Assembly: GCA_009936695.1 (NCBI GenBank)
Contig: JAACEA010000021.1
Span: forward strand, 1-5,266
Direction of reading: 5' to 3'
Source: Planctomycetia bacterium
GTDB lineage: Bacteria; Planctomycetota; Phycisphaerae; Phycisphaerales; SM1A02
Length of the DNA: 5,266 nucleotides
Shown piece by piece: positions 1 to 5,266 of this stretch. Each line of letters opens with the position of its first letter. The stretch's first letter is position 1. The position numbers and the translations under genes are program-made. The notes beneath the pieces are model-generated. The model was not told the origin of the DNA. It did not search any database and saw only the letters and a program-made list of their open reading frames with translations.

Positions 1-726
1 CAGTCGATCTCGAACCGCCCGCACCTCCGGCGGCGGGGAAGCCACCCTGAATTCGACCTGACGCCCGGTGGTGAGGATCGGATCCGATCCGATCTCCATG
101 CTGAGAACCTCGATCTCACCGAGGAAGTAATACTCGCGCAGGACGAAGTCTCCATCGAGTCGCTCGGGGCGAAACGGCTGGACCACGGAACCATCTTCGA
201 ATCTCCTGGCTGGAACGGAGCCTCGATCCGGGAAGACCTCGTAATCGGTCTTCGATCGAATCTCATCCACCAGGCCCAGCCGCCGCCGAAGCCGTCGCCC
301 GATTCCGGCCGTGAGCTTTCCGAGCCCGCTTCGTGGAGAACCGAGCAGCCGCTCCGGAAGACCCCCGTGATTCAGATTCGACTTGACGATCACCGGCCCC
401 GAACACTCGTCTTCGCGCCCGACCAGATCGTCGAGGTAACTGCGCTTCCGAATGTCGGTCGCCGAGAGGTTGATCACACACTGGTGATTCTCCGCGAAGC
501 GGCGGTACGCTTCGGGAACCACCGACAGGTCGACGTGGAGCAGGAGCAGGTCCACCGCAACCGGCGTGTCGGTCCCGATGATGTCGACCACCTCGGCTCC
601 GCGTTCCTGCCAGAGATCCGCCATCAGATCGATGAGATAGCCGCGTCTGACGATCCGGGTTCGATCGTGATGCAGGATTCCGATCCGAAGTCCGTCGATT
701 CGGGATGCGACGATCGCGTCGGTCAC
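1..726 (-). CDS. ATP-grasp-like protein, 3' end cut by window edge
   Basis: The minus strand is open from a GTG at 726-724 to the left edge, giving 242 codons with no stop. The protein reads like a real gene: LRIGILHHD near residues 13-21, a hydrophobic strand VDLLLLHVDLSVV at 58-70, VINLSATDIRKRSY at 84-97, PVIVKSNLNHGG at 111-122 and FVLREYYFLGEIE at 194-206. A PVIVK-x-N-x-N-x-GG segment followed by a VVQPF-PER...LREYYFLG segment resembles the nucleotide-binding half of ATP-grasp-like proteins often annotated as hypothetical; Lys115 would be the ATP-contacting lysine. This is family resemblance from memory, and substrate and product are unknown. The GTG start is chosen because it overlaps the TGA of the upstream aldehyde dehydrogenase as GTGA, a typical translational-coupling arrangement. 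The next in-frame ATG, at residue 35, would remove the first conserved-looking strand. No signal peptide is seen, so it is probably cytoplasmic. The C-terminal part, including any metal-binding residues, lies outside the window. Confidence 0.8.
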   Translation of the reverse strand, partial: MTDAIVASRIDGLRIGILHHDRTRIVRRGYLIDLMADLWQERGAEVVDIIGTDTPVAVDLLLLHVDLSVVPEAYRRFAENHQCVINLSATDIRKRSYLDDLVGREDECSGPVIVKSNLNHGGLPERLLGSPRSGLGKLTAGIGRRLRRRLGLVDEIRSKTDYEVFPDRGSVPARRFEDGSVVQPFRPERLDGDFVLREYYFLGEIEVLSMEIGSDPILTTGRQVEFRVASPPPEVRAVRDRL

Positions 727-2234
727 CGGAGCCACTCGGGAAGACGTGCGGTCGCAACGCCGTCCCAGCAACGAGCCATCGAGAAGCGTCCGATGCTCGT
801 CGGCATCCCGACCGCGGTGAACCCGGGATGCCCGGTCGCCGGATACGGCCCACCGTGAACCATCGAGGGAACCACCGCGACCCCGGTGGGCATCTTGTTC
901 TCGAGAAGCCGACCGCATCTGGAACGCAGGACGGTCGCGAGGCGATCCCAGGCATCGTCGTCACCGTCCCCGGTGTACATGGTGATCGTCAACTGACCCT
1001 CCAGCCGATCCGCGATCGTGATCGCCTCGTCGACGCTGGAGGCCGAGACGAAGAGCCCGACCGGACCGAAACGCTCGGCGGAGAGAATCTCGAATCGATC
1101 GAGGAAACGTGACGCACCGACCGAGAGCAGGGTCGGTTCGAAACGACTGCCCGGACTCGCGGCGTTACCTCCGCAATGCACGTCGGCGCCGGCCTCGATC
1201 ATCGCGGTGATGCCGGACTCCAGCTCGCGGGTCGCTTCCGCCGAGAACAGGGTCCCGGGCGCTGCCGCTTCGCACGTCGAGATCGCGGCATCCAGCAGTG
1301 GCTTCGATTCGCCACCGATCGCGATCAGGATGCCCGGCTTGGTGCAGAACTGACCCGCGCCCATCAGGATCGACCCCGCCCACGCCTCGCCGATGCCGGC
1401 AGCGCCTCCGGACACGGCACCCGGAAGCGCGAAGACCGGATTCACGCTGGACATTTCGAGGAAGGCCGGCTTTCCGGCGGCGTCGGCCGCCGCCTTGATG
1501 GCGAGCCCCGCCGCACGGCTGCCCGTGAAACCCACCGCGGCGATCGCGGGATGCGCGATCAGGCGAAGTCCGTCCTCCGGCGTGCAGTGATGGAAGAACT
1601 GGACGGTCGCGGGATGAAGCCCGGCATCGGCGACGGCTTCAGCCGCACAGGCGGCGAGCATCGAACCCGTCCCGGGATGGAGCGGATGCCCCTTCGCAAT
1701 GACCGGATTCCCCGCCGCGATCGCCGATGCGAAGTCACCGCCCGAGACACCATGGAAGGCCAGCGGGAAGTTGTTCGGACCGATGGTGAGCACGGCACCG
1801 CCGAGCGGGCCGCGGTCGCTGTGGATTCCCGTCGCCTCGTCGATGATCGGAGAACGCCAGGAGTCGGGACCAACGTCGCGGGCCGCGTCGGCCGCCTGCC
1901 GGAGCTGCCCGAGCATTCGATCGAACTCGATGACCCGGAGCCGTGGCTCCAGCGGCAGTCCAGTCTCCCGGTGAGCCATCGTCGCGATCGCCTCCCGCCG
2001 GGCGTCCAGTCGGCCCGCGTACGCCTCGAGGAACCCGGCGATCCGTTCCGGTTCGCGATTCGCGGGATGTCCGACCGCCGCGGCGGAGGCGACGGCCATC
2101 CGGTCGAGGTCGGCCCACGAGCAGACCGGGTACTCGGATTCGATGCGTTCACCGGTCGTGGGATCGACCGCCTGGAACGTGCCGTTCCCGCCATCCACTT
2201 CGGTCCAGACGCCTTCGGAGAGAATCATGGTCAT
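723..2234 (-). CDS. Aldehyde dehydrogenase, alpha-ketoglutaric semialdehyde dehydrogenase type (NADP+)
   Basis: A 503-residue protein of the aldehyde dehydrogenase superfamily, close to the roughly 500-530 residues usual for 2,5-dioxopentanoate dehydrogenases. Visible motifs in order are GPNNFP at 152-157 (oxyanion Asn155), VIAKGHPLHPGTG at 178-190 (Lys181 in the cofactor site), GFTGSR at 235-240, FLEMSSVNPVF at 258-268 (general base Glu260) and GQFCTKPG at 294-301 (nucleophile Cys297). EMSS-NPVF together with GQFCT-PG is typical of the subgroup that oxidises alpha-ketoglutaric semialdehyde to 2-oxoglutarate, the last step of oxidative pentose/sugar-acid breakdown. No gene for the earlier steps lies in the window, so the substrate is inferred. 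The frame stays open upstream to 2522, but that stretch is antisense to the neighbouring gene. ATG at 2234 begins the family-like N-terminus (MTMILSEGVW); a second ATG at 2228 is possible. No Shine-Dalgarno sequence precedes either. The stop overlaps the following gene by 4 bases. Confidence 0.93.
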   Translation of the reverse strand: MTMILSEGVWTEVDGGNGTFQAVDPTTGERIESEYPVCSWADLDRMAVASAAAVGHPANREPERIAGFLEAYAGRLDARREAIATMAHRETGLPLEPRLRVIEFDRMLGQLRQAADAARDVGPDSWRSPIIDEATGIHSDRGPLGGAVLTIGPNNFPLAFHGVSGGDFASAIAAGNPVIAKGHPLHPGTGSMLAACAAEAVADAGLHPATVQFFHHCTPEDGLRLIAHPAIAAVGFTGSRAAGLAIKAAADAAGKPAFLEMSSVNPVFALPGAVSGGAAGIGEAWAGSILMGAGQFCTKPGILIAIGGESKPLLDAAISTCEAAAPGTLFSAEATRELESGITAMIEAGADVHCGGNAASPGSRFEPTLLSVGASRFLDRFEILSAERFGPVGLFVSASSVDEAITIADRLEGQLTITMYTGDGDDDAWDRLATVLRSRCGRLLENKMPTGVAVVPSMVHGGPYPATGHPGFTAVGMPTSIGRFSMARCWDGVATARLPEWLR

Positions 2235-2240
2235 CGTCGG

Positions 2241-2246
2241 ATGGTA
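2241..2246 (-). promoter_or_regulatory. Candidate -10 box of the aldehyde dehydrogenase gene
   Basis: On the minus strand the sequence TACCAT ends 6 bases before the ATG at 2234, matching TATAAT at 4 of 6 positions including the key TA and final T. Transcription starting 6-7 bases downstream would begin at or next to the start codon, giving a leaderless message, consistent with the absence of a Shine-Dalgarno sequence. No convincing -35 box is visible. This is inference from position and sequence only. Confidence 0.3.
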
Positions 2247-2283
2247 TCGGATCGGCCCGGGTGGATACCGCGCGAACTGGCCG

Positions 2284-2289
2284 TAGCAT
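2284..2289 (+). promoter_or_regulatory. Candidate -10 box of the LOG-family gene
   Basis: TAGCAT ends 6 bases before the ATG at 2296, matching TATAAT at 4 of 6 positions. TGGATA at 2262-2267, 16 bases upstream, is a weak -35 candidate (4 of 6 to TTGACA). Initiation would fall at or beside the start codon, and no Shine-Dalgarno sequence lies in front of the gene, so a leaderless message is plausible. It shares the 61-bp divergent spacer with the candidate box for the aldehyde dehydrogenase. Confidence 0.3.
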
Positions 2290-2295
2290 GAGCGG

Positions 2296-3096
2296 ATGAC
2301 CACTCCCGACACCAACCTTCCTCCGCACGAACTTGATCCGTTTCGGCCCGGCGAACAGGCCGACATCCCGGAACTCCGGTTTCTCGAAGGCCCGCAATCG
2401 AGGCGTTTCGAGTTCGGTCGGATTCTCCGGATCGCGAACGAATTCCTGCGCGGCTTCCGTCGCCTCCACTTCGTGGGCCCCTGCGTGACCGTCTTCGGAT
2501 CCGCTCGGTTCACCGAGGACAACCCGCACTATCGACTCGCCCGGGAAACCTCCGCCCAGATCGCGAAGGCCGGATTCACCATCATGACCGGCGGCGGTCC
2601 GGGCATCATGGAGGCGGCGAATCGAGGGGCGAGGGACGTCGGCGGCCGGTCGATCGCCGCGACCATCGAACTGCCGCACGAGCAGACCTCGAATCCCTAC
2701 CTCGATCTCGAGATCCCCTTCCACTACTTCTTCGTGCGGAAGGTGATGCTCGTCAAGTACTCCTACGCCTTCGTGGTGATGCCCGGCGGATTCGGCACGC
2801 TCGACGAGCTCTTCGAGATCGCGACGCTCGTGCAGACCGGGAAGGTCGTCGACTTCCCGATCGTCTTGATGGGGCGCGAGTTCTGGACGCCGATGCTCGA
2901 CTTTCTTCGAGATCGGATGATCCGCGAAGGCACGATCTCGGCGCACGACCCCGATCGGCTCCAGATCGTCGATGATCCGGCGGAGGTGGTCGAACTGATC
3001 TCGACCGTCGCCCGTGAACGCTTCGGCATCACCTACGGTCCGAAGGCTTCGCCGCGTCGGCTGCTCCTGGAGCGGGAACCCGTCGGCCGACGGTGA
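2296..3096 (+). CDS. LOG/TIGR00730-family Rossmann-fold protein (putative nucleotide 5'-monophosphate phosphoribohydrolase)
   Basis: A 266-residue protein with the diagnostic LOG ("lysine decarboxylase-like") motifs: VTVFGSAR at 64-71, TGGGPGIMEAANRGA at 98-112, FFVRKVML at 145-152 (Arg148 and Lys149) and MPGGFGTLDELFEI at 162-175 (Glu171 in the PGGxGTxxE signature). The family is known for cleaving the N-glycosidic bond of nucleoside monophosphates, including cytokinin riboside 5'-monophosphate. The old "lysine decarboxylase" label is not supported by that biochemistry. The substrate here cannot be told from sequence. About 60 residues precede the core fold, as in the longer bacterial members, and a basic tail (PRRLLLEREPVGRR) follows it. 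No signal peptide, so cytoplasmic. ATG 2296 is chosen because an ATG at 2288 runs into a stop after three codons. It is divergent from the aldehyde dehydrogenase, and its last 68 bp overlap the end of the convergent nucleotidyltransferase gene. Confidence 0.92.
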   Translation: MTTPDTNLPPHELDPFRPGEQADIPELRFLEGPQSRRFEFGRILRIANEFLRGFRRLHFVGPCVTVFGSARFTEDNPHYRLARETSAQIAKAGFTIMTGGGPGIMEAANRGARDVGGRSIAATIELPHEQTSNPYLDLEIPFHYFFVRKVMLVKYSYAFVVMPGGFGTLDELFEIATLVQTGKVVDFPIVLMGREFWTPMLDFLRDRMIREGTISAHDPDRLQIVDDPAEVVELISTVARERFGITYGPKASPRRLLLEREPVGRR

Positions 3097-3847
3097 GACG
3101 GGCGAGTCGTCGCTCGATCTCGAGTCGACACTCGTCCAGCCGACCCGGAAGTTCCTCCGGACCGGGAACGAAGGCCAACGATTCGAGCAGGGCTCGATCG
3201 TCGTCGGGAAGATCACGGTCGACGTAGCGAAATGCGAAATCGAACCGGGCCGGATCGTGCTCGATCCGCATCAGATCGCACAGCGGCACGAGCATCCTGG
3301 TGCGGTATCCGTCGAGCGCTTCGAGACCACGACCGCGGGCGATCGCCTTTCGGACGATCGAGACGAAGAACGGATGAAGCCCGTGGATCCGAGCGAGCCT
3401 TCGGTCGATTCCGGCGGCGTGACGGTCGACATCGCTCCGGGTCGGGCGATCGAACCAGCCCAGGTGATCGACGAGCACGACGGATTCACCATGGCGATCC
3501 GTTTCGACCAGCCGCCGTTCGGGCGGCGTGTCGGTCGGCACCCACGTGAGATCGACCGCGAGGTCATCCGAGAGATCACGGCACAGATAGATCGCCTGAT
3601 CGAAGCCGGTCCAGTGTGGTTCGATGAATCGATGCCGATGACGGATGCCGACGACGCGATCCAGTCCCTCCTCGAAGGTCTCGAGGGCGGACTCCAGATG
3701 GCCACGGCCCACCGCCAGCATCAGATCGAGATCGCTTCGTGAATCGACCCGACCGGTGGCATCCGCCCCTCCCAACCAGGCGACCTCGATCCGAGGATCG
3801 GTGGTCACCAGCCCCCTGATCGCCTGAATCAGCGTTTCTCGGTCCAT
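3029..3847 (-). CDS. Nucleotidyltransferase-fold protein, substrate unknown
   Basis: A 272-residue protein with the pol-beta-type nucleotidyltransferase signature near its N-terminus: WLGGADATGRVDSRSDLDLM spans 24-43, with the GG pair at 26-27 and the D-x-D metal ligands Asp39 and Asp41. A third acidic residue in a beta-strand context, Asp99 in LAVDLTWVP, fits the family's third carboxylate, so the catalytic triad looks intact. The remainder (about 140-250) is rich in charged helices, as in aminoglycoside/lincosamide-type adenylyltransferases and other stand-alone members. Nothing identifies the acceptor, and calling it a resistance enzyme would be unjustified. The protein is longer than MNT-type antitoxins, and no HEPN partner is adjacent. 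The start ATG at 3847 has no Shine-Dalgarno sequence but has a TATATT box just upstream. The last ~22 codons, a low-complexity Ala/Arg/Pro-rich tail, lie antisense to the end of the LOG-family gene. Confidence 0.85.
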   Translation of the reverse strand: MDRETLIQAIRGLVTTDPRIEVAWLGGADATGRVDSRSDLDLMLAVGRGHLESALETFEEGLDRVVGIRHRHRFIEPHWTGFDQAIYLCRDLSDDLAVDLTWVPTDTPPERRLVETDRHGESVVLVDHLGWFDRPTRSDVDRHAAGIDRRLARIHGLHPFFVSIVRKAIARGRGLEALDGYRTRMLVPLCDLMRIEHDPARFDFAFRYVDRDLPDDDRALLESLAFVPGPEELPGRLDECRLEIERRLARLTVGRRVPAPGAADAAKPSDRR

Positions 3848-3854
3848 GAGGCCG

Positions 3855-3860
3855 AATATA
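3855..3860 (-). promoter_or_regulatory. Candidate -10 box of the nucleotidyltransferase gene
   Basis: On the minus strand TATATT (5 of 6 to TATAAT) ends 7 bases before the ATG at 3847, in otherwise GC-rich DNA. Transcription from it would start essentially at the start codon, implying a leaderless message. No good -35 box is visible at 16-18 bases. On the plus strand the same AT-rich spot reads TATAGA (3857-3862), which could serve the divergent secreted-protein gene, so the site may work in both directions. Confidence 0.35.
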
Positions 3861-3944
3861 GACGGAAACTCGAATTCCTCCCCCTGAATCGTGTCACACC
3901 CCGCAGGCTGCGCCCTACGGGCAGGTGTTCACCGGAACCCACCG

Positions 3945-3952
3945 AAGGAAGG
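3945..3952 (+). promoter_or_regulatory. Shine-Dalgarno sequence of the secreted protein gene
   Basis: The purine run AAGGAAGG ends 7 bases before ATG 3960, a good position for a ribosome-binding site. It decides the start: the same frame is open back to a GTG at 3891, but that start lacks such a site. It is the only clear Shine-Dalgarno sequence in front of a gene in this window. Confidence 0.7.
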
Positions 3953-3959
3953 AACCCCC

Positions 3960-4952
3960 ATGAATCACCTCGCCACCATCACCGGATCCACCAGCCTGCT
4001 CCTCGCCACCGGGGTGGCCACCGCCGTCGAGTCGGTCGAGCCGTTCCAGGAACTCTCCTCGTACCGGAGCAACGAGGTCGACATCGCGGACCCCCTGCTC
4101 GGCACCACGCCTCACTACGTCGTGAACGAGGACACCGGCATGTGGTACGACGCCGGCTACGGCAGCGACGCCGGCAGCGACGGTGAAGCCTGGCAGTGGA
4201 CGCGGGTCGATGCCGACTACATCGGCGGATTCGTCTCCGCACGGACCAACGAACACGGCGGCTCCTACACTCTGACTCGAAGCGACGTCGTCGCGACCTT
4301 CGAAGTCGGACGAACCGGAAGCCTGCAGGCGGATGCGGTCTTCTACGGAATGTTCTCGGCCGATGCGGGCGAAGTCGTCGGCTCCGCCCTCCTCGAGCGG
4401 ATCGACTCGTCGGGGGCCACGCTCGCCACCATCCTCGACTGGTCGCACACCGGCGCGTCCGGTGATCAGCCCGAGACGGAATACGAACAGACCGGCCTGC
4501 TGCGACCTGGTCGATATCGATTCACCTACGACGCCATCGCTCACGTCCACGGCGTGGAGATGGGCCCCGACGGCGGCGAGATGACGACCTTCGCCTCGAT
4601 CATGCTCTCGACGCTTCCGGACTGCGGCGATCCCGCGGCGGGCGACTGCCTCGCCGCGAAGGAGACCCCCTCCTGCGATGATTCGACCTGCTGCGATCTG
4701 ATCTGCGCCGTCGACCCGTTCTGCTGCAACGACGCCTGGGACGAGGTCTGCGTCGGACAGGCGTCCACCAGCTGCACCGCATGCACCGGCGACCTCGACG
4801 GGAACGGGGTGGTGGACGGCGGCGACCAGGGCCTGTTGTTCGCCGCCTGGGGCGACTGCACCGACGACACCTGCGACGCCGACCTGAACGGCGACGGCAA
4901 GGTCGACGGCAAGGACTTCGGACTCCTGATGGCCAACTGGGGTGGATGCTGA
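3960..4952 (+). CDS. Secreted Cys-rich protein with C-terminal dockerin-like EF-hand repeats
   Basis: A 330-residue protein probably exported from the cell. Residues 1-22 form a modest signal peptide with a hydrophobic core (TSLLLATGVATA) and likely cleavage after ATA-22, although the n-region has no Lys or Arg. Residues about 25-218 are an unrecognised, probably beta-rich domain with aromatic and acidic residues and no cysteine. Residues 222-275 carry eleven cysteines in the pattern CC..IC..DPFCC...WD..C, a module I associate with planctomycete surface proteins. Residues 277-330 are two EF-hand repeats exactly 30 residues apart: DLDGNGVVDGGD (ligands Asp278, Asp280, Asn282, Asp289) and DLNGDGKVDGKD (Asp308, Asn310, Asp312, Asp319), each ending in LL.A.WG.C. 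Both calcium loops look complete, as in type I dockerins. The role is unknown; calcium-stabilised attachment or surface display is an inference. The gene is followed by a hairpin terminator candidate. Confidence 0.88.
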   Translation: MNHLATITGSTSLLLATGVATAVESVEPFQELSSYRSNEVDIADPLLGTTPHYVVNEDTGMWYDAGYGSDAGSDGEAWQWTRVDADYIGGFVSARTNEHGGSYTLTRSDVVATFEVGRTGSLQADAVFYGMFSADAGEVVGSALLERIDSSGATLATILDWSHTGASGDQPETEYEQTGLLRPGRYRFTYDAIAHVHGVEMGPDGGEMTTFASIMLSTLPDCGDPAAGDCLAAKETPSCDDSTCCDLICAVDPFCCNDAWDEVCVGQASTSCTACTGDLDGNGVVDGGDQGLLFAAWGDCTDDTCDADLNGDGKVDGKDFGLLMANWGGC

Positions 4953-4984
4953 ACCGCACCACCCGACCGGTTCTCTCCTGATGG

Positions 4985-5026
4985 CGAACGAGCCGTCCCC
5001 GCGACCTGCGGGCGACGGCTCGTTCG
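4985..5026. terminator. Long GC-rich hairpin between convergent genes, probable bidirectional terminator
   Basis: The arms at 4985-4997 (CGAACGAGCCGTC) and 5014-5026 (GACGGCTCGTTCG) are perfectly complementary over 13 bp. The inner arms CCCGC (4998-5002) and GCGGG (5008-5012) add 5 bp, leaving C5013 as a single-base bulge and a 5-base loop (GACCT). It lies 32 bp after the secreted protein's stop and 20 bp after the stop of the convergent aldo/keto reductase. Neither side has a proper T-tract (TTCG only on the plus side), so it may terminate weakly, act with Rho, or mainly protect 3' ends. Confidence 0.65.
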
Positions 5027-5046
5027 TTCGACGGACACCACGAGGC

Positions 5047-5266
5047 TCACCAACGCTGCTCGTCGGACGCCGGCAGGAACTCCGGTCGAGCGCCTGATGC
5101 CCCGTCGACGGTCTCGCCGCCCCGGATCGCGTTCGCCGCGAACCCGAGGAACTCGTGCGGGAAGGGAAGGGTCGGAGCCGAGACCTCGTCGAGCCGCGCG
5201 GTCTGCTCGGCCGTCAAGGTCAGCGCGAGCGCGCCGAGATTGTCCATCAACTGGTCCTTGCGTCGC
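5047..5266 (-). CDS. Aldo/keto reductase, C-terminal end only
   Basis: The minus-strand frame ending in TGA at 5049-5047 is open to the right edge, giving the last 72 residues of a protein whose start lies outside the window. The segment RRKDQLMDNLGALALTLT followed by AEQTARLDEVSAP, then PFPHEFL, matches the end of aldo/keto reductases, where the R...QL.DNL.AL motif helps bind the NADPH 2'-phosphate and adenine and the LT.EQ...LDE helix closes the barrel. These enzymes reduce aldehydes and ketones with NADPH in the cytoplasm. The catalytic Asp-Tyr-Lys-His tetrad would lie outside the window, so activity and substrate cannot be judged. A tail of about 30 residues after PHEFL, Gly/Ala-rich and ending in DEQRW, follows the usual C-terminal motif. 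The in-frame TTG at 5250 and ATG at 5247 are internal, because the motif continues upstream of them. Confidence 0.8.
   Translation of the reverse strand, partial: RRKDQLMDNLGALALTLTAEQTARLDEVSAPTLPFPHEFLGFAANAIRGGETVDGASGARPEFLPASDEQRW

Noticed and set aside
263..964. 233-codon minus-strand frame spanning the ALDH/ATP-grasp junction
   Set aside because: It is Arg/Ser/Pro-rich and out of frame with both real genes. The frame opening with GTG at 726 gives a protein with conserved-looking hydrophobic strands and an ATP-grasp-like motif.
1176..2291. 371-codon plus-strand open frame opposite the aldehyde dehydrogenase
   Set aside because: The Arg/Gly/Asp-rich composition is typical of a shadow frame in GC-rich DNA, and the opposite strand encodes a complete enzyme with all catalytic motifs.
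2235..2522. N-terminal extension of the aldehyde dehydrogenase frame up to 2522
   Set aside because: It is antisense to the LOG-family gene, is Arg/Pro/Ser-rich with no family resemblance, and the recognised ALDH N-terminus begins at the ATG at 2234.
2296..3096. Annotation of the LOG-family protein as lysine decarboxylase
   Set aside because: That is a historical label for the family. The protein has no PLP-binding lysine context, and characterised members are phosphoribohydrolases.
2149..3216. 355-codon minus-strand open frame opposite the LOG-family gene
   Set aside because: It shows no recognisable motif and overlaps the LOG gene, whose GGGPGIMEAANRGA and PGGFGTLDE signatures are unmistakable.
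3014..3742. 242-codon plus-strand open frame opposite the nucleotidyltransferase
   Set aside because: It has no domain signal, whereas the minus strand carries the GG...DxD signature with a third Asp; judged a shadow.
3891..3899. Short palindrome GTGTCACAC and a small GCCC-TAC-GGGC hairpin (3911-3921) upstream of the secreted protein, considered as an operator or attenuator
   Set aside because: Both are too short to separate from chance in GC-rich DNA, and no second half-site or conserved riboswitch features are visible.

Overview
The window is GC-rich, densely coding bacterial DNA. It most likely comes from a planctomycete of the Phycisphaerae/Phycisphaerales type. The best clue is the secreted protein at 3960-4952. 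It ends in a cysteine-rich module (CC...C...DPFCC...WD..C) followed by two dockerin-like EF-hand repeats (DLDGNGVVDGGD and DLNGDGKVDGKD, each running into a LL.AxWG.C tail), an arrangement I know from that group. This assignment is by pattern recognition, not by a search.

Layout from left to right. Positions 1-726 (minus strand) hold the N-terminal 242 codons of an ATP-grasp-like protein that runs off the left edge. Positions 723-2234 (minus) hold a complete aldehyde dehydrogenase of the alpha-ketoglutaric-semialdehyde dehydrogenase type. Its stop codon overlaps the GTG start of the ATP-grasp-like gene by four bases (GTGA), so the two look like a coupled operon. A 61-bp divergent intergenic region (2235-2295) separates it from a plus-strand LOG/TIGR00730-family Rossmann protein (2296-3096). 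The 3' end of that gene overlaps tail-to-tail by 68 bp with a minus-strand nucleotidyltransferase-fold protein (3029-3847). A 112-bp divergent spacer (3848-3959) follows, then the secreted dockerin-like protein (3960-4952). A strong GC hairpin (4985-5026) sits between that gene and the C-terminal end of a minus-strand aldo/keto reductase (5047-5266), which continues past the right edge.

Functional reading: this looks like ordinary chromosome carrying several single-gene or two-gene units rather than one integrated pathway. The only pair with real evidence of shared expression is the aldehyde dehydrogenase and the ATP-grasp-like protein. I found no RNA genes, CRISPR array, insertion sequence, attachment site or phage feature. 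I see no convincing new multi-gene system. The more interesting points are a recurring TANNNT-type box 6-7 bases upstream of three start codons that lack a Shine-Dalgarno sequence (possible leaderless transcripts), the ATP-grasp/ALDH coupling, the convergent coding overlap, and the secreted Cys-rich/dockerin-like protein.
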